The position numbers and the translations under genes were made by a program. The notes under the pieces are model-generated. The model was not told the DNA's origin and made no database searches. It saw only the letters and a list, made by a program, of their open reading frames with translations. A stretch of DNA of 64,000 nucleotides from Chromobotia macracanthus. Taxonomy: Eukaryota; Chordata; Actinopteri; Cypriniformes; Botiidae. Shown here in pieces: positions 49,101-62,714 of this stretch. The stretch spans positions 6,545,001-6,609,000 of the forward strand of contig JAZGTH010000065.1 in NCBI GenBank assembly GCA_036877525.1, read 5' to 3'. The first letter of the stretch is position 1; every line of letters begins with the position of its first letter.

Positions 49101-52100
49101 TAATGAAACTTTAAAAACATTAGCAGCTAATAAATATCAGCTAGCGGACACACAAGACATGGCCAAGCAATATTGTGTGGCGCAGCCAAGCAGGTAACGA
49201 TAATAGGAAAACATGGGCATAATTATAAGCCTTGTGGCCATATTTTCTGCTTATTATCAAACACTTTAATTAGCTGAAAAATTTGTATGCATATTGTTTG
49301 CACAGACAACTGTAAATCTTAATAAAGTGATCAATTCCTTAAATGTAACGTAACACAGTAACTATATACTATTACTGTATTTATGTTTTGACAATTTCTT
49401 CTTAGAGATTTAAATGCCCAGTTAAATACCACAGCATTGCAAAATATGTCTGTGCACTAAACCCATCATCATCATTTCAGATTTCTTACAATACAAAGCT
49501 TGGAACATAAAAATGTTAACATGTAAAACTAAATTATAGTTTCTAAACTATTTAGATACAATTTGACAAAGTAATATAATTGTGAGCAAAGTGTTTGATT
49601 TACATGCAACCATGGATCTTGAATATTTTGATGTAGGTTTCTCTGAGGTCATTTACAAAATGATCTTGCATAACGCCGGACAAGCGAAAATTATTTGGAT
49701 CAAAAGGCCACAAATAAACTTGACTTTAAACTCCAGTGACCTCATAAATAAAATGCATAAGATGTATAACAATGACAAAGTCACTCAGCCTGAGATCACT
49801 GACTGAACCTGACCTTTGAACTTCAACATTGATTCAGATGACCCAATTTGTGTTTGAGAGTATATGTGAGTGAAAGACTGGTGAAGACCTCTAGTATGGC
49901 CAGAAAGAGAGAGAAGCCAATGAAGAGACCAAACACGAATTATCAAACTGTTAACCTACAGTAAAATAAGCAATTCACAGTGCTGTGAATATTCCTTTAA
50001 ACAAATGATAGTGAATTGCCATAGCAACCAAGGGGTGGTTATGTAATACATCAGGTGGCAAAGTGTGGCTCACCTTTCCCAGTATCCTGCCAAGAAAGTA
50101 GTAGTGACGGGTGAAGGACTCCCCCACAAGCATCTCTGCAGTGGGACTCGGGTAGAGAAGCCCTTCATTAGTTGTCTTGAAGAAGCCTTGGTTTGGGTTA
50201 AAACCTGATTTCAACAGCTCATTCAAGAACTCTCGGAATATTCCTCCACCGTCAATACCAGCCTCATCTAATCCATGAGCATTGAGCAGATGAACCCTGA
50301 TTCTTTTCTTCAGATCAGGCTCTGAAAGAGAGAGAGAGAGAAAAAGAGAAAGCATGAAAATTATTTTAGGACTACAACAGGCCTTTATGAAAAATCAGTA
50401 TGATTAATGAACTGAGTAGTACTGACAACAATACTTTCTAGTCATTTTATCTCACAATGAAATGAAAAGCTAGTCAAGTAAATGTGCCTTTATTGAAACA
50501 GACGTGTAATCAAAACTTGCATCTGAAAATCCCCCTAAACACAAAACCTTGAAGGCTCACACTGACACGAGCTACATTCCAATAAAAAATTTAAAGACAG
50601 GTGAATTCCAGTTAAGTAGCAAGTTAAGTAACCTTTTAGCTTGATGAAAAGTTAAAAAAATGAAAAGCAAAGTGACCCTATTATACTATAAATATATTAT
50701 AATATAATAAACATTTAAAACAAAAATTGTGATTTTTAAAAATGTAAAATGTTGGCAAACTAAACACTTTTTTTTAAACAAACCTTATATTTAATCTAAA
50801 TAAGCACAATGATCCTTTTAACGTTTGAGGTGGAATATTTGCACTTCTTTACCATTCTCAGGAGATAATTTGTCATATGCATCTTCATATATGTAGTTCC
50901 GTCGAATGGTAATATTAATACCATCCAAAAAAGGGCCCTCCCCTTGCACCTCCCGCTTATCAGCATAGATCAGCTTCTGGAAGATCTATTGACAGAACAG
51001 GACAAGTTCAGAATATTAAAGTTAATACAGCTGATTAACCACAATCTTGTTGAGTGTTTGCATACAGAATGCATTCATTTAGATTTTCACACATTTTTAA
51101 AGCACACAAACATGTGTATACACTGTATATAGCACTCTCAACATTCAGTACTGCTCATCAGTATACAGTCAGTAGAACATGAAACAAACACTATAACAGT
51201 GACAGCTGTCATACCTTCACTCTTTCCTCAAAGGGCACAACAAATGGTAGTTCAGTGAGGATAGCCAAGTGTCTTTCCTCTGATACTGACAGCGGTGGAG
51301 GCTCTAGTCCAACTGTGGGAGAAAAAACAAATGCAACAAATCTCTGTAAGCCTTTATTCTTTAAGACACCTCTGTACCAACACCTTATTGCAAAAAAAGT
51401 AAGCTGGAGCTATGGCTGCATGACACAAGTTCAGTAAGCAAGTTTTTCACCTATGCATTAATTTATTAATCCACTCATCTAGGTATATGGATAAATACAA
51501 CAATGGATCCAACAATGAATACATCAATGACAAGCAATTCGCTCTGTAAGCACAGAATTCATCTGGCTAATAAATCCATCTTCATCCATCCAGCTGACTA
51601 TCAATCAAACACTCCGTATTCATCATCCAGACAAACATACTGGCAGTCAGCCAGCAAAAAACCCTCCCCATCTTAACATGCTATTACATTATCACACCCT
51701 ATACAACAGAACAGCAATTGCTAAATTCAGTTAAACTTATTAAGACAGTGACTGTGGTCTGGGTGACCAATCTGCATCTACACATATGTGCAACCTTGAG
51801 TGAGGTCCACTTCAACCCTGCTGAATGCAGTATTAACAGACCATCCCATTAAAGATCACTCGATCCTGTCTCTGTCTTTCCTGCCACACACTTTTAATTA
51901 ACTCAGCAGCAATTTACCCATCCACATGTCCTCTCCCTCCATTACAGGGACGTTTGTTTTGTATTAAAACTCAAATGTCCTACAAATGTTTTGAAGAGAG
52001 GACAAAACTGCCATGGCAGTAGATGAGCAGCGTCATTCATCTTATACATTGCTAGCATGGTGGAATGATTTTACTCAATTAGTCCTCCCTCTCCACAAAC

Positions 52101-55100
52101 CCGCCATCAAGGGGCCATCTTGGTGGAGAAATATGGCACAGCATGGTCAATACAGAAGCCATTCGTCACTACTGCGCAAGTCCATTTAGGGAAATGAAAA
52201 AGGTTCAGACAAACAGGAGGCCAGATGTGTCCTGCCTTTGGTTAATTGAAATTTTAAGCACATATGCATTAGAGTGGCATGAAAAAATTAGAAGCACAGG
52301 TACTAGTTAGTTTTAACACCCTCTGAAATGTTCCGTTGTGCTCTGAAATGAAATGGTCTCATGAAATCTTAGCTGTGTTATTTATTTTTATACGGTTGTT
52401 TTTTCCATTCCAGACTAGGGGTTTCTAGACATAAATAAATTCACACTTTGTGAAGATGCATAAAGAAAAGCAAAATGATTTTTTTTAAAAAATGCAAAAA
52501 ATGTGGTTGTTCTTTGTACAAGGCCTTACCGTCTAATGTGGACTGAAGTGGTCCGATACGCCCCATTCTCCTGGTTCTCCACACATGTCTTGCAGAAGGT
52601 ACATAGAGCTGAGTCACCTACAACACACAAACAAAAAAATTGTTAAGAGTAAGTTTTGATTTATTAAGATGTGCTTATCTATGTGTAATTGATTTTAATA
52701 ACATTTTATAATACATTAATTAACGCAGATGCGTTCCATCCATTACCAGAACATTTGTAACATTTATTTATGGTAACAAGGAACTGTGCCTTTGTCTAGT
52801 TTTATTAGGACTTTACTGTGTATTCACACATAAAAACCTTGCTGTTTTAGTTTTTTTAAACTGGTCATACTGTTCCACCATTCTGTTGCAAAACTAGCTA
52901 ATCTATTAAAAGGTTTAATCATGTTTTTATTATTATTACCTTGTCTGCCCTGATGTTGACCTCACCAGACAGCCAATGACCTGAAGGACAGAATGGTCTT
53001 CGAATATCTCGCGCTTTCAACATTTTCACAAGGTTGGTAATCACCTTTTATAAAACACATCCAGAGAATAGTTTTGATGTATTATAAAGAATCTTCAGTA
53101 TTCATAACATGGCAATATTACATATTACAAATGACATTACAATATATAAATGACATTAAATATGTGATGAAAAGCCTTTTATCATTTATAAAAACAGCAT
53201 TGAACATGGTAAGCTAGCAACGAACACAATGAATATGCTGAACATGGACTATATTTTAATTACAATCCAACTTCAATCCAAAAATTTTTATTATTAAAAC
53301 AATCATTCATCTGAATTCACTCACCTACACTTCTATTTAATACTCTTGCAGGGCTCTTTTATCTCACACCAGAGTGTCAAACGAACCTCTAGCTGGCCAT
53401 TTCTTGAGAATGCCTAGCCATTTCTCAACATGGTATGCTAACACCAAAGACTCTGTAATAATTGCAAGTGCAAAACTCTGTTCTGGGTAGCTTTGTGGGG
53501 CAGAGGGTCTAAAGGCTCGTCCTGTCTAAGTGGAATGAATAAGCATTTGTTAATTAGCCCACCGGGTTAAGTGCAGGCCTTAATGGGTCTTTCCAAAACT
53601 CCTGCGGTGACATCCCTCTCCAAACACAGCCAAGAAGAAAGTTCCATTAGCAATATTAATACAAGCTTAGTTGATCATTTTCATTCAATTAACTTCTTTC
53701 AATTAAATAGATAGCTCGACAATAGGAGTGATAAAACATCCGGAGGGATGGCCCATGGCTGGAAGCAAACATTAGTGTGTGAGGGGTCAACAGCGGTAAA
53801 GCTGACTGTAAATTGCACATTCAATTTGGAAAATGCATTTCTCGACTCTTCTTTAACAGGGTGTTTTGACGGGGCGTTTGCAGCCATCTTTTGTGGTTTT
53901 CCTTCAGTGCCTTTTCTATGCTGTACTGACTCGAAACACTCAAAAACACATATCAATAAATGCTTAATCTTTAATTTCTAACTGACAGTGTTGCAAAGCT
54001 CTGCCGATCAGCTTAAAAATGTTTTATTGCGTTTATTAAGTTAAGGACAAGAGTAGGTCAATAAATTGTCAACAGGCTTAGGGAGAGAATACTAGTTGTT
54101 AATATTCCAAAGCAGGTTAAACCACACAAACAAATGATAAACAAAGTTGAAAGCTGACAGGAACATGGAAACCCTAGGTTGAAAGTAAAGTGAGGAAGAG
54201 GATGTTGAAGGAAGAGAGACAGTGAAGATAGCTGACTAATATCCTGATGCCGTTATTCAGCTCACTTACTCTTGGCAAACAACCTATTAATTTCCCGAGT
54301 GAGTGGTCCTCCTGCTTGGCTGATCAGCACTGACGGTCCTAACAGATGCTGAGACTATCCGCCTCATTAATTGTCAGCTAATCTAATTAGGCCATCAAAG
54401 ACGTTGTTAGCACTGCTAATACTGTGCCCCTAAAAGTAATGCCAATCATCTACTAAAGATATCAGCACCAATGAATTAAGAATATTTCTTAGTACTGGTA
54501 ATGTTTAATCATTTTCATCTACAATGCTTAGGTGAACTGAATTAATTTCAGAAATAAGGCAATCAAGAGATGATCACCTTAAAGAGCTGAACCCATCGTT
54601 TCTGTTGAGCTTGAATGCGCTGCTGCACTTGGCTGTTGGTTTTCACCCCAATGCTGCGGAATGCTGCCACATACTCCTCTTTGTGCTCCGTCTTAGTCTC
54701 AGGATATGCCAGCTTAATGATGCCCAGACACGCGTCCCGCAAACACCGAGACAAAGTCACCAACTCTGCCAAAGAGAAAGGCATCATGGACGGCTGGCTC
54801 TGACCTGCCCAAACAAATGATGAAAAACATTTAATTAATAACAGAGAATTCTCAGAAGGGTTATACACAAAAATATTTAATTTCACAAGTTCAAGACAAC
54901 ATGTTTCAGGTGTACAGGAGAATTTATAAAGCTTGTATTAATAAAGACAAGGAAATGAAGAAAGTGATCTGGGGGACTCAACATCAGTACATCAGAGAAA
55001 TTTCAAAACTCAAGAATTATACAGAAATTCCTATATTTATGCAGAGAATGTATATAGATGTTATTACCGTCCACTGAGCTACCAAAGAACTCGCTATCAT

Positions 55101-58100
55101 GCACAGAAATGAGTGAATGACTGAAGAGTGAACTGAAGAGATAGAAGAGAGGAATGATCCTGTTGGAATCCTCCAGAGACATGGGTGAACCTCGAGACAT
55201 CACCTGCAACAGAAGAACCATAGACCTACACCAAGGAGAGGGAGAATAGAGAGAACAAAAATGGATAAGAATATTTTTCTTTCATATAATATTAATCTAA
55301 TCACAAGTCATGTTCAACTTCAACAAAAAGAACATGGAAAACTCACCCTGTGATCATTTTAGTTTTCATGGATGTGATTAAGTGCCAGAGGTGTCTCAGA
55401 AAGCGAGCATTAAAGGCCAGACTGTACAAAAGCCTAGAACAGATAAAGACAATCTATAAATCTTCAGTTAAACTTTAACAGCTAACACACTAAACAGGAG
55501 ACTAAACAGCATCTAGCCTAATAATATGTCCTTACTAAACATGGCTCACAAACACCTGTAGTGAAAAGTGCCTCAGGGACAACAGTCATCTCTAAATGTT
55601 TAAATAACCACATCTCCTGCCTATAAACCTAAAACTTCCCAAATTTCCACCAGGACTCATAAAATAGAAAAATAAAAACAACTGAGCTGGAATTTCTTGC
55701 CCACCTCTCAGCTCGTCTTTATATATGACCACAGGAAAGATTAAATGGGCCATTAGACTTTATTTAGGTGAGCCACCTTCCATTAGTAAACTAGCAGTCT
55801 ACTTCAGGGTCATAAACAGACCAGTGATTCTTGTGGGGGCACCATTTAAGTTAATGACAGGCAGAGAGACAATGTAGCACAGTCACAACTGCCTGACGGC
55901 AGTTGTGCATGGAAGCAGTGTTGCCATCACAAATGAGAAACTTTGCTTAGGTCACCCAAATCATTAAGCATAACAGCCATCACACCAAGGTGTGAGAAAT
56001 CACTCTGGTTTTCACTGCATGATTGTTTTGTGTGAGGGAGTGAACGAAATAAAGCATAATTAGATGTAATTAAAGAGACAATAGGATTAGGGTTGGGGTT
56101 AAGGTAAGAATGTGTACATCCACCTTAAATCACACAATAAAGCACCTATATATAGACATTTTTTCAGCTCTATGGTATATAAATGTCAAGCAGCCATTAT
56201 TTGACAAAAACAATTCCAGAACACTGATTGAGAGATGGAACACTGAACACACAAAAATAATATACACACATTTATTTGACTAATCAGTCAAAAATAAATG
56301 TCCAGTGAGAAATAAATAGAATAAAACATTCAAAACTCATGCAGCTGAGTGCTTTATCTATTAAGAGATTACATGTTAGTTGCTTCCATGTAACGTGCGT
56401 TTAACAAATTCTAGAGAAATGATTTGGGGACTATAAATTAAATTGTGGGTTTGGTGCATAGAGAGCAGACAGAATGTGCTTGACATAAATAAAAACACAG
56501 CTCTTGGAGCTGATCCTGAATAAGACTCATTGCTACTATGTGATTATCGAAAAACTCAATTTCACTCCCTGCAAAAATCAATTTAATAAAACACATTTCA
56601 GAAAGTGTACTTGCTTGCAACATTGATTGAAAATAATTCAAGGACAAATAACTTATTGAAAAATCAAATAATCTACCCTGCATTACCAAAAATTAAAAAA
56701 AAATTCTACTCCTTTTAGATGGCCAAAACAAATTTCTCGGGCTTCAAACATAATTTCTTCATTAATGAGATGTTTTCATGGAGAAGAACCAAGCACACTA
56801 TTTAATATAACACAAGTTTGATACTTTAATGACCTTGTTTAAAGTGAAAGACTGCCATACTCTTCAATGTAAAACATGATAATGTTTTAAAGCAGACAAA
56901 GTTTACATGTTCACAGGGCTCTTTAAAGGTTGCCTTTTGTAAAACTATCCCATCCACTCCTGCAAGAATTAATCTTGCTGGGCCAGCTAATTATTTTGTA
57001 TATCCAATAACGATAAAGTAGTAAAGGCAGGATTTATGATAAAAGCCTTCTCTCCTGGACGGAGGTGTAAGATACATAAATACCACCAAGTTCTTGAAAA
57101 TGGAGGAAAAGTCAGATGATGAAAAAAATGTATAGGAAAACTTCTGAAGAGATTTCTGAAGAGAATTCTGTAGAGATTTATGTAGGAGGGAAAGCAGAAC
57201 ATACAGTAACTATGTAAAGATACACAGCTGTCAGAGGTGCAAGGTTATAGCAAAAGACAAGTGTCTTATATCAGCAAAATAATTGTACATAATATCTGAT
57301 ATGTTTCAGAAATGTACTGTAATCCAGGGACCTCTTTATTCCACCACTGTTATTCACCTTATTCACACTGGGGAGAAGACTGACTTACAAGCTTTCTGTC
57401 AAATCTCAATACTATATTAAAGTTGATCACTAAGAATCAATTCCAAAGAATGAACTTTGTAAATACAGACATCATAGAACAATTAAAACCTATGGCAGTA
57501 ATCACCTACGATTAACTTTTACATTCTGGACAAAAATCAAATCACAATGTCTGTATTCACCCAAAGAATCATTTTAAGGCTGAACTGGCAGCAGGGAATT
57601 AGGGCTGGATGATACAACTGTGCAATGTATCGACCAGTAGAGATTCGGTAGATCATTTATACAGAGTTTTTAGCGATGATTATAAAAAACCTGACACCAA
57701 ACAGAAATCTAGCGCAAACCACAAACTGTCACAGATGGGGCTTCCAATGTAAACAGCTTAATGTTAACAGGGGCCATTTATATTTTCCGCATCGGATGTA
57801 CAGAGAAGGTAAATTGTTTATGGTTGCCAAGCAACAATGCAACTTTCCATATTAATACAGAATTTAATTGATCCAGTGTTAAATACTATGCTTATAGTTA
57901 ACAACACTAAAAGAACTGATTTGGAAAGTCAAACTTCTAACTAGCTCTGATTGCTGACTGGCAAAGTAGCTTTACTAATCGGTCTCTTTCTCTCTCATCT
58001 AACCAGTACTTCTTCCTCATTTCCCTGCCTCCTTTATAAATCACTTCTCCTGTTCATCCTGCTGAAATCTTCATTTTGTCCACATGGCAGAACCAGAAGT

Positions 58101-61100
58101 AGATAAAGCAAAGGTGATTGAGAAGAGAGCTCATTACACTAATTAATGATTGACAGCAACTAAGACTGTGCAAGTCTTAACCTGCCAATAAAAAACAGTA
58201 AGATGAGACCTAATTGGCTGACTGTTTCATTAGCAATGTTACTGCTTTAAAAACGAAGCAAAGATAAGAAACACAACCTGCCATGGACCGGAAGACAGTT
58301 TGATGTGTTTTCAAGATCTGTTTTATACTCGTATAAAAGTGCATCCCATTTCCATCCAATGCCATCTAAAGCTCTGGCTTTAATGTTTGTCTTTCTATTG
58401 ATTAGAGTGGTGCATTTAACTTACCTAGCAATAAGAGTGCGAGACAGTGAATCTGTGTACAGTGAATCAGGGCCCAATAATGTTGCATTGCAGAAAATGT
58501 GTAGGTGATTACTTTTAAGAACGGCTTGTGTGTGATCTGACCTGACTCTGGGCACCATCATACGATGTTGCACCATAAGTGTATGACAGATGGAGGCCAT
58601 CATGGTGAAGATATCTTCACTTGCAGAGTCTCTCCACACTAATGTTAGAAGAGCGTTAGTTTGTTGCTTGGTGTCCAACTTCTGCACACATTCCTCTGTT
58701 ATGTGATGCACAGATATCCAATTACCGTCCTTGGGGGGAGAACAGAATTATATTGATTCTTTCATAATTGTATTTTATGTTGCTCTCTGTACATTTTTGT
58801 GCACATGTGGATGTGTGTGTGAGAGAGACAGAGAGAGAGAGTATACCTGTGCAGCAGGAGGCTGTATGTTCGTTTCTTCCTCATCTTCTGAATCACTGTT
58901 GATGTCAGCTCTACTATTGCATTCAGTCACTGGCAACAATGGCAACAAAGTCTGTAGAGCATTCAGGTATAACAACAACCCTTCCTCTGAGAGTGAACCT
59001 ACATAAACACAATACATGCTTACAAACAAAACAATTCAAATCACTGGTTATGTAAAAACACACAAGAAAATCTGCAAAAGGAAGGTAACCTATTCCTAAA
59101 AGTGTCAAACATATCATAACAGTGATCTTGATCCACTCAAAATTACCGTGTAGTTTTAATTCTCTTGCACTTACTGAACTTACCGAGTCCTGTTTCTCCA
59201 ACTGACAGTACAAAGTAAAACAGCCACGGAGCCTGAGCTCGTGCCTGGACAGAGGAGGCTACGGTGGCTTGGAGTGACCAGAGGAAGTCCTGGAAAGGGA
59301 AGGTAAGTCTAGAATCTGCTAGAGCTGGCACGAAGAAATGATAGATCTGTTCAGTGAAAGGCGCTGAGATGAACTCCTCAGTGAAGGCCGAAAACACAAA
59401 TTGCCTGTTAATTTAGAAGAGATAAAGATGAGCCCAATGAAATAGGGTCAACCTGTGACTTTTCTAATCTAGTAACTGCACAACCTTGTAAAATGATTTT
59501 CAATATGACAATGTATATCCGCCTCAATACTGATATAGCTCTCATTGTTAGTAAAATACATGAAGCTATTTATAAGCCAAGCAATTGTAAAACTGTTACA
59601 TACCCTGTATATTAAATATTCATATCATTACAATTATATGACATTCTTCTCTTAACAATTTTTTTTCAATTTCTTATTCATCCTTTCTATTCAGCATTTT
59701 GAGGTCTACTGTATATCCATGAGAAAACAAAACCTACAATCCTCCATTGCCCACAGGAAGAGCTTTGTATTAGCAGAAATGTGTTAGTTGTAATTTATTA
59801 TACATTTTTTTCTAATTAGACAATACAACAATTAAAAAGAACCTGGGATTTGTAAAGCATTAGCTGTCAAAGTTTATTTGCCATCTCAGCATTTTCCTAG
59901 TTCTTAGGTGTGGAATGAAATTGTGCTAATGAATGAAAGAAAAAATACACAAGAACATTTTTACAATAATAATAAGATAAAAAAAATAAAACTGTTAAAT
60001 TCTATATAGGTTCCAGGGCATATACATGTACAGATGGAAACAACATCTGGTTTGGCTTTGTATGTGCCTCTGTCTGTGCATGTGGGTAAGAGAGAGAGAT
60101 AAAGAGAAAGGTGGAAAATAGGACTGTATGCACAAGCTTTTTCTCTCACTCTCTTGTCGTTCCTCAGAGAGAAAAGAAAAGAAAACAGCAGTGTTCCTCA
60201 CTCAGAGTGTTAGAATGAATGGTCAATGGTGAGTAAACACTACATGTCAAGTCAATGGCTCTTGCTGGATTTTACGGCTCACTGTAAACATTGCAGTGAG
60301 ATAATTACTGTCCATGGGTCTCTTACAGGAAAAATGGAAGGGTCTCCTATAAGAGCTTAGTGGGCAATCTTTTATGGGTGAGGGGACCTACAACACACAC
60401 TATAACAAAGACATTCCTCTTAGAGCTTAAACTAGCTCTCCATAGTGTGCACATTTAAAGCTATGAATAATGTGAACAGGTTTGATTTTGTCTTAATGTG
60501 TACCCATGTGAGTGTGTACCTGGCATCAGGGGGGCAGGAGCTGTATGTAAAGTGCAGAGGCTTGAGTGTATGTTCTAGTAGTGTGTGTGCCAGTGGAATT
60601 GAAGGGGCGTCACTGTACTCCAGACTTGATGGCAACTTGTGATTCACTAAAACATACAGAGATCGGTAGTATCCTACAAGAGAAAAACACAGAAGATGAG
60701 GAGATGATTAAAAGCAATTTTTCTTAATTATAACGAGAACCAAAAGTACTGTACCTCATGTAATATAGACATTTATTGTCTCTGTAAGACAGTGACAAAA
60801 TTACCATCTGACAGAATTTTTTACCTTTCTGTACCATATAGTGCAAAATTTGCTCAATAAGTGCGGTGACACAGTTTGCATCTTGTAGAAAGGGCAGGTA
60901 TGTTCTTTCCGAGGAAAAGACCTCCAGCATCCGCATGGGGACTGCCACATTAAGACAGTCATCTTTATATGCTTGTAGCAGCCTAGAAGAGACAGAGAAA
61001 ATGCTTAGCAACCAACATATGCTGCTATACTAACAGAAAGCAGTTTGAAGGGTTTGCACGTTACTGGGACAGACAGGTTCATTTTTGGGACGCTATCACA

Positions 61101-62714
61101 TAAAGCAGGATTTGGGGAACATCTGGTTTTGTACCTGCAACAGTGTCCCAGGATCCTTTTGATCTGAAACAGACAACTCTGTCTTTCTGGCCCCGCCAGC
61201 AGCTTGACGAAATGTGCATGGTGCTTTATCAAACTCTGACACATCCAGATCTACAAGAGTTATGACATTCACATAATTTGATTTTTAAACCATCCTTAAA
61301 CGTACATTAATCCAGTCAATAATGTCTATTATTCTAACCAAAATACCTAAACACTATTTTGACTCCTTTTTTTCTTTTAAAAGAAGGGTCCAACAGGTCC
61401 AAAAGCCAGTAAGATGTTTTTAACATGCATCAAGGACATTTTTTTATATTTATATTCTATATTTACATTTTTATATTAAAGATCAAACATCTCAAACGAT
61501 CAGGGGGAACTGATTCAGTAAGCCTTAAATTACAAATAGTCCAGTTATCTCAACAGGAAAAGAGTAATGCATTTTGTATAATAATAATAATATGATAATG
61601 TGGTCGCTCCTCACCATTCTGTGTGTGTCTTCACTCAGTCTGTAAAAAAAGAGAAGCTGGCAAACTAGTTGGCTTAGAGTCCCACTGTCTGCAAGCTGAG
61701 GACCAGAGCCTGACTGGCACTGACACACACAGTGGTCGAAGTGGCCCCTTTGAATGGCATACTACAAACAAATATACCAAACAGGATTAAGATTTGAAAA
61801 TGCAGAAATTTCACAGTTTGTCTATTATGGCTGACTACCAGAATATGAAACACTCCACACTTGTAAAATGTGTTCACATACTTGCTGTTTCCTGTCGTGG
61901 TATCCCCTTATATAGGACTGAATGATGATTGCATTTTTCAGTCTTTTCCTTTCATCCTGTGACAAATGCAAAGATGAGTAAATCCATATGACTACCACAT
62001 CCTATTTGTTCACTGCAAAATTTAAATTTTCATCACATTTCATAATTCTTATATATGAGGGTAGAATAAGTAACAACTGGAAAAGACAGTAACACTAATC
62101 ACTCAACTTTACATGACTTTAAAAGGCATGCAGATATTCAGATTTGTCTGACCACTTTGTTCTGTTTAATGCTATAAAGACATTTTTCATATCTAACTAT
62201 AAATTATTTAAATAATGACTGTACGTGTATTTTACAACACAATATTTTCACAACAGCTATAAACAGATAAAATAGCATCGTGGCCAATGCTCACCTCTCT
62301 TTTTCTTCTTTCTTCTTGTGTTCGATGAAGAAGCGATGCCTTTTCCTCCTGTACAAAAAGTATATGTGAGATATCAACTAGGAATCAACATGGAAGTACA
62401 ACAATTTGTAATCTTATTATAACCTCCCTTCAAGGAAATCATTTTTATTGGTTTAAAAATAGTGGAATACCATAAGGCTAAGTTAAAATCAAGCTAGAGA
62501 AATGTCATTGTTGTGCTGGTTAGAACAAGACATTTTGTAGAAAATAGCAAAGACATGCTTTGATAGAATTTTAGAAAAATCTTCATTTCAATGACTTAAA
62601 ATCAATTAAATCATTTATTTTTATAATTTGGGAATATCCCAAACTTACTTTTCTGCTGGCACCCCCAAGGGACACCTTGGGTGTTCTCCTGAAATCTCCC
62701 TCAAAACTGAACAT
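42946..62714 (-). CDS. ube3c: Ubiquitin-protein ligase E3C (HECT type), complete, 1081 aa
   Basis: HECT E3 that acts at the proteasome and extends ubiquitin chains on stalled substrates. Coding exons: 62649-62714, 62295-62348, 61882-61956, 61615-61761, 61135-61250, 60825-60982, 60520-60673, 59184-59404, 58847-58998, 58542-58729, 55347-55433, 55068-55225, 54578-54804, 52940-53044, 52530-52617, 51215-51312, 50853-50985, 50074-50321, 46358-46570, 45530-45718, 45268-45334, 44606-44736, 42946-43116. All have GT-AG sites and matching phases; human has 1083 residues. It starts MFSFEGDF; an IQ-type segment (NAIIIQSYIRGY) lies at about 48-59. An acidic linker (SDSEDEEE) is in exon 9. The HECT domain runs from about residue 742 (LNAHGLDEAGIDGGG) to the C-terminal FELS. 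The catalytic cysteine is C1049 (TASTCMNLLKLPEF). Nothing is broken or missing. Confidence 0.98.
43117..44605 (-). other. UBE3C last intron with candidate enhancer at 43370-43690
   Basis: 43370-43690 differs from the surrounding AT-rich DNA. It has balanced composition and homeodomain-type words (CACCTAATTAAGGC, TTCATTAAACAGC, CCACTTTAATTTTGG), which gives it the look of a vertebrate conserved non-coding element. Inferred from texture. Confidence 0.3.
44737..46357 (-). other. UBE3C introns between HECT exons
   Basis: Intervals 44737-45267, 45335-45529 and 45719-46357. AT-rich sequence, plus a possible diverged dispersed repeat near 46075-46240 built of GCTGG/CCAGC words. No other feature. 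Confidence 0.6.
46987..47008. repeat. (AC)n microsatellite
   Basis: Eleven AC units in a UBE3C intron. Confidence 0.9.
48293..48345. repeat. 11-bp tandem array, 4.8 copies
   Basis: AATCTGAACTG repeated without mismatch. Confidence 0.95.
48600..49300. promoter_or_regulatory. Candidate conserved enhancer in the UBE3C intron
   Basis: Long block with many homeodomain-type sites (GGTTAATTGAAAG, GGCAATTAAATAG, GCCTAATTGAGC, GGTAATTCATC, CATTAATGAAAC, ACTTTAATTAGC) and a CpG patch GCGTCCGCGGCC. This texture is typical of developmental enhancers. MNX1 is a known neighbour of UBE3C in vertebrates and a plausible target, but it is not in view. Confidence 0.35.
50322..52529 (-). other. UBE3C introns between 50.3 and 52.5 kb
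   Basis: Introns 50322-50852, 50986-51214 and 51313-52529. The last includes a conserved-looking block at 52010-52270 (CTGCCATGGCAG palindrome, CTCAATTAGTCC, GGTTAATTGAAA). Confidence 0.5.
52618..54577 (-). other. UBE3C introns between 52.6 and 54.6 kb
   Basis: Introns 52618-52939 and 53045-54577. The latter holds two conserved-looking blocks: 53380-53930 (TTGTTAATTAGCCC, CAGGCCTTAATGGG, CATTCAATTAAC) and 54240-54440 (CTCATTAATTGTCAGC, CTAATCTAATTAGGCC). The frames at 53699-53956 and 53748-53981 lie on opposite strands of the first block and are not genes. Confidence 0.5.
54805..58541 (-). other. UBE3C introns between 54.8 and 58.5 kb
   Basis: Introns 54805-55067, 55226-55346 and the 3108-bp intron 55434-58541. 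The long one is mostly AT-rich, with a telomere-like degenerate run near 56088-56105 and an RFX-like GTTGCCAAGCAAC at 57823-57835. No exon was found in it. Confidence 0.6.
59405..62294 (-). other. UBE3C introns between the 5' exons
   Basis: Intervals between coding exons from 59405 to 62294. AT-rich, with no element beyond short GA-rich runs (60090-60180) near an exon. Confidence 0.6.

Larger units (their letters stand above)
46571..50073 (-). other. UBE3C large HECT-domain intron
   Basis: 3503 bp. Contains (AC)n at 46987-47008, an 11-bp tandem array at 48293-48345 and two conserved-looking blocks: 47080-47420 and 48600-49300. An RFX-like ATTGCCATAGCAACC lies at 50015-50029, just downstream of the exon 18 donor. 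Confidence 0.7.

Noticed and set aside
56088..56105. Telomere-like GGATTAGGGTTGGGGTTAAGG
   Set aside because: Only about two imperfect units; degenerate GTTAGG-type runs are common in fish DNA and do not mark an old telomere.
57600..57720. GGGCTGGATGATACA-type string suggesting a known fish repeat
   Set aside because: Match too short and decayed to define ends or class.
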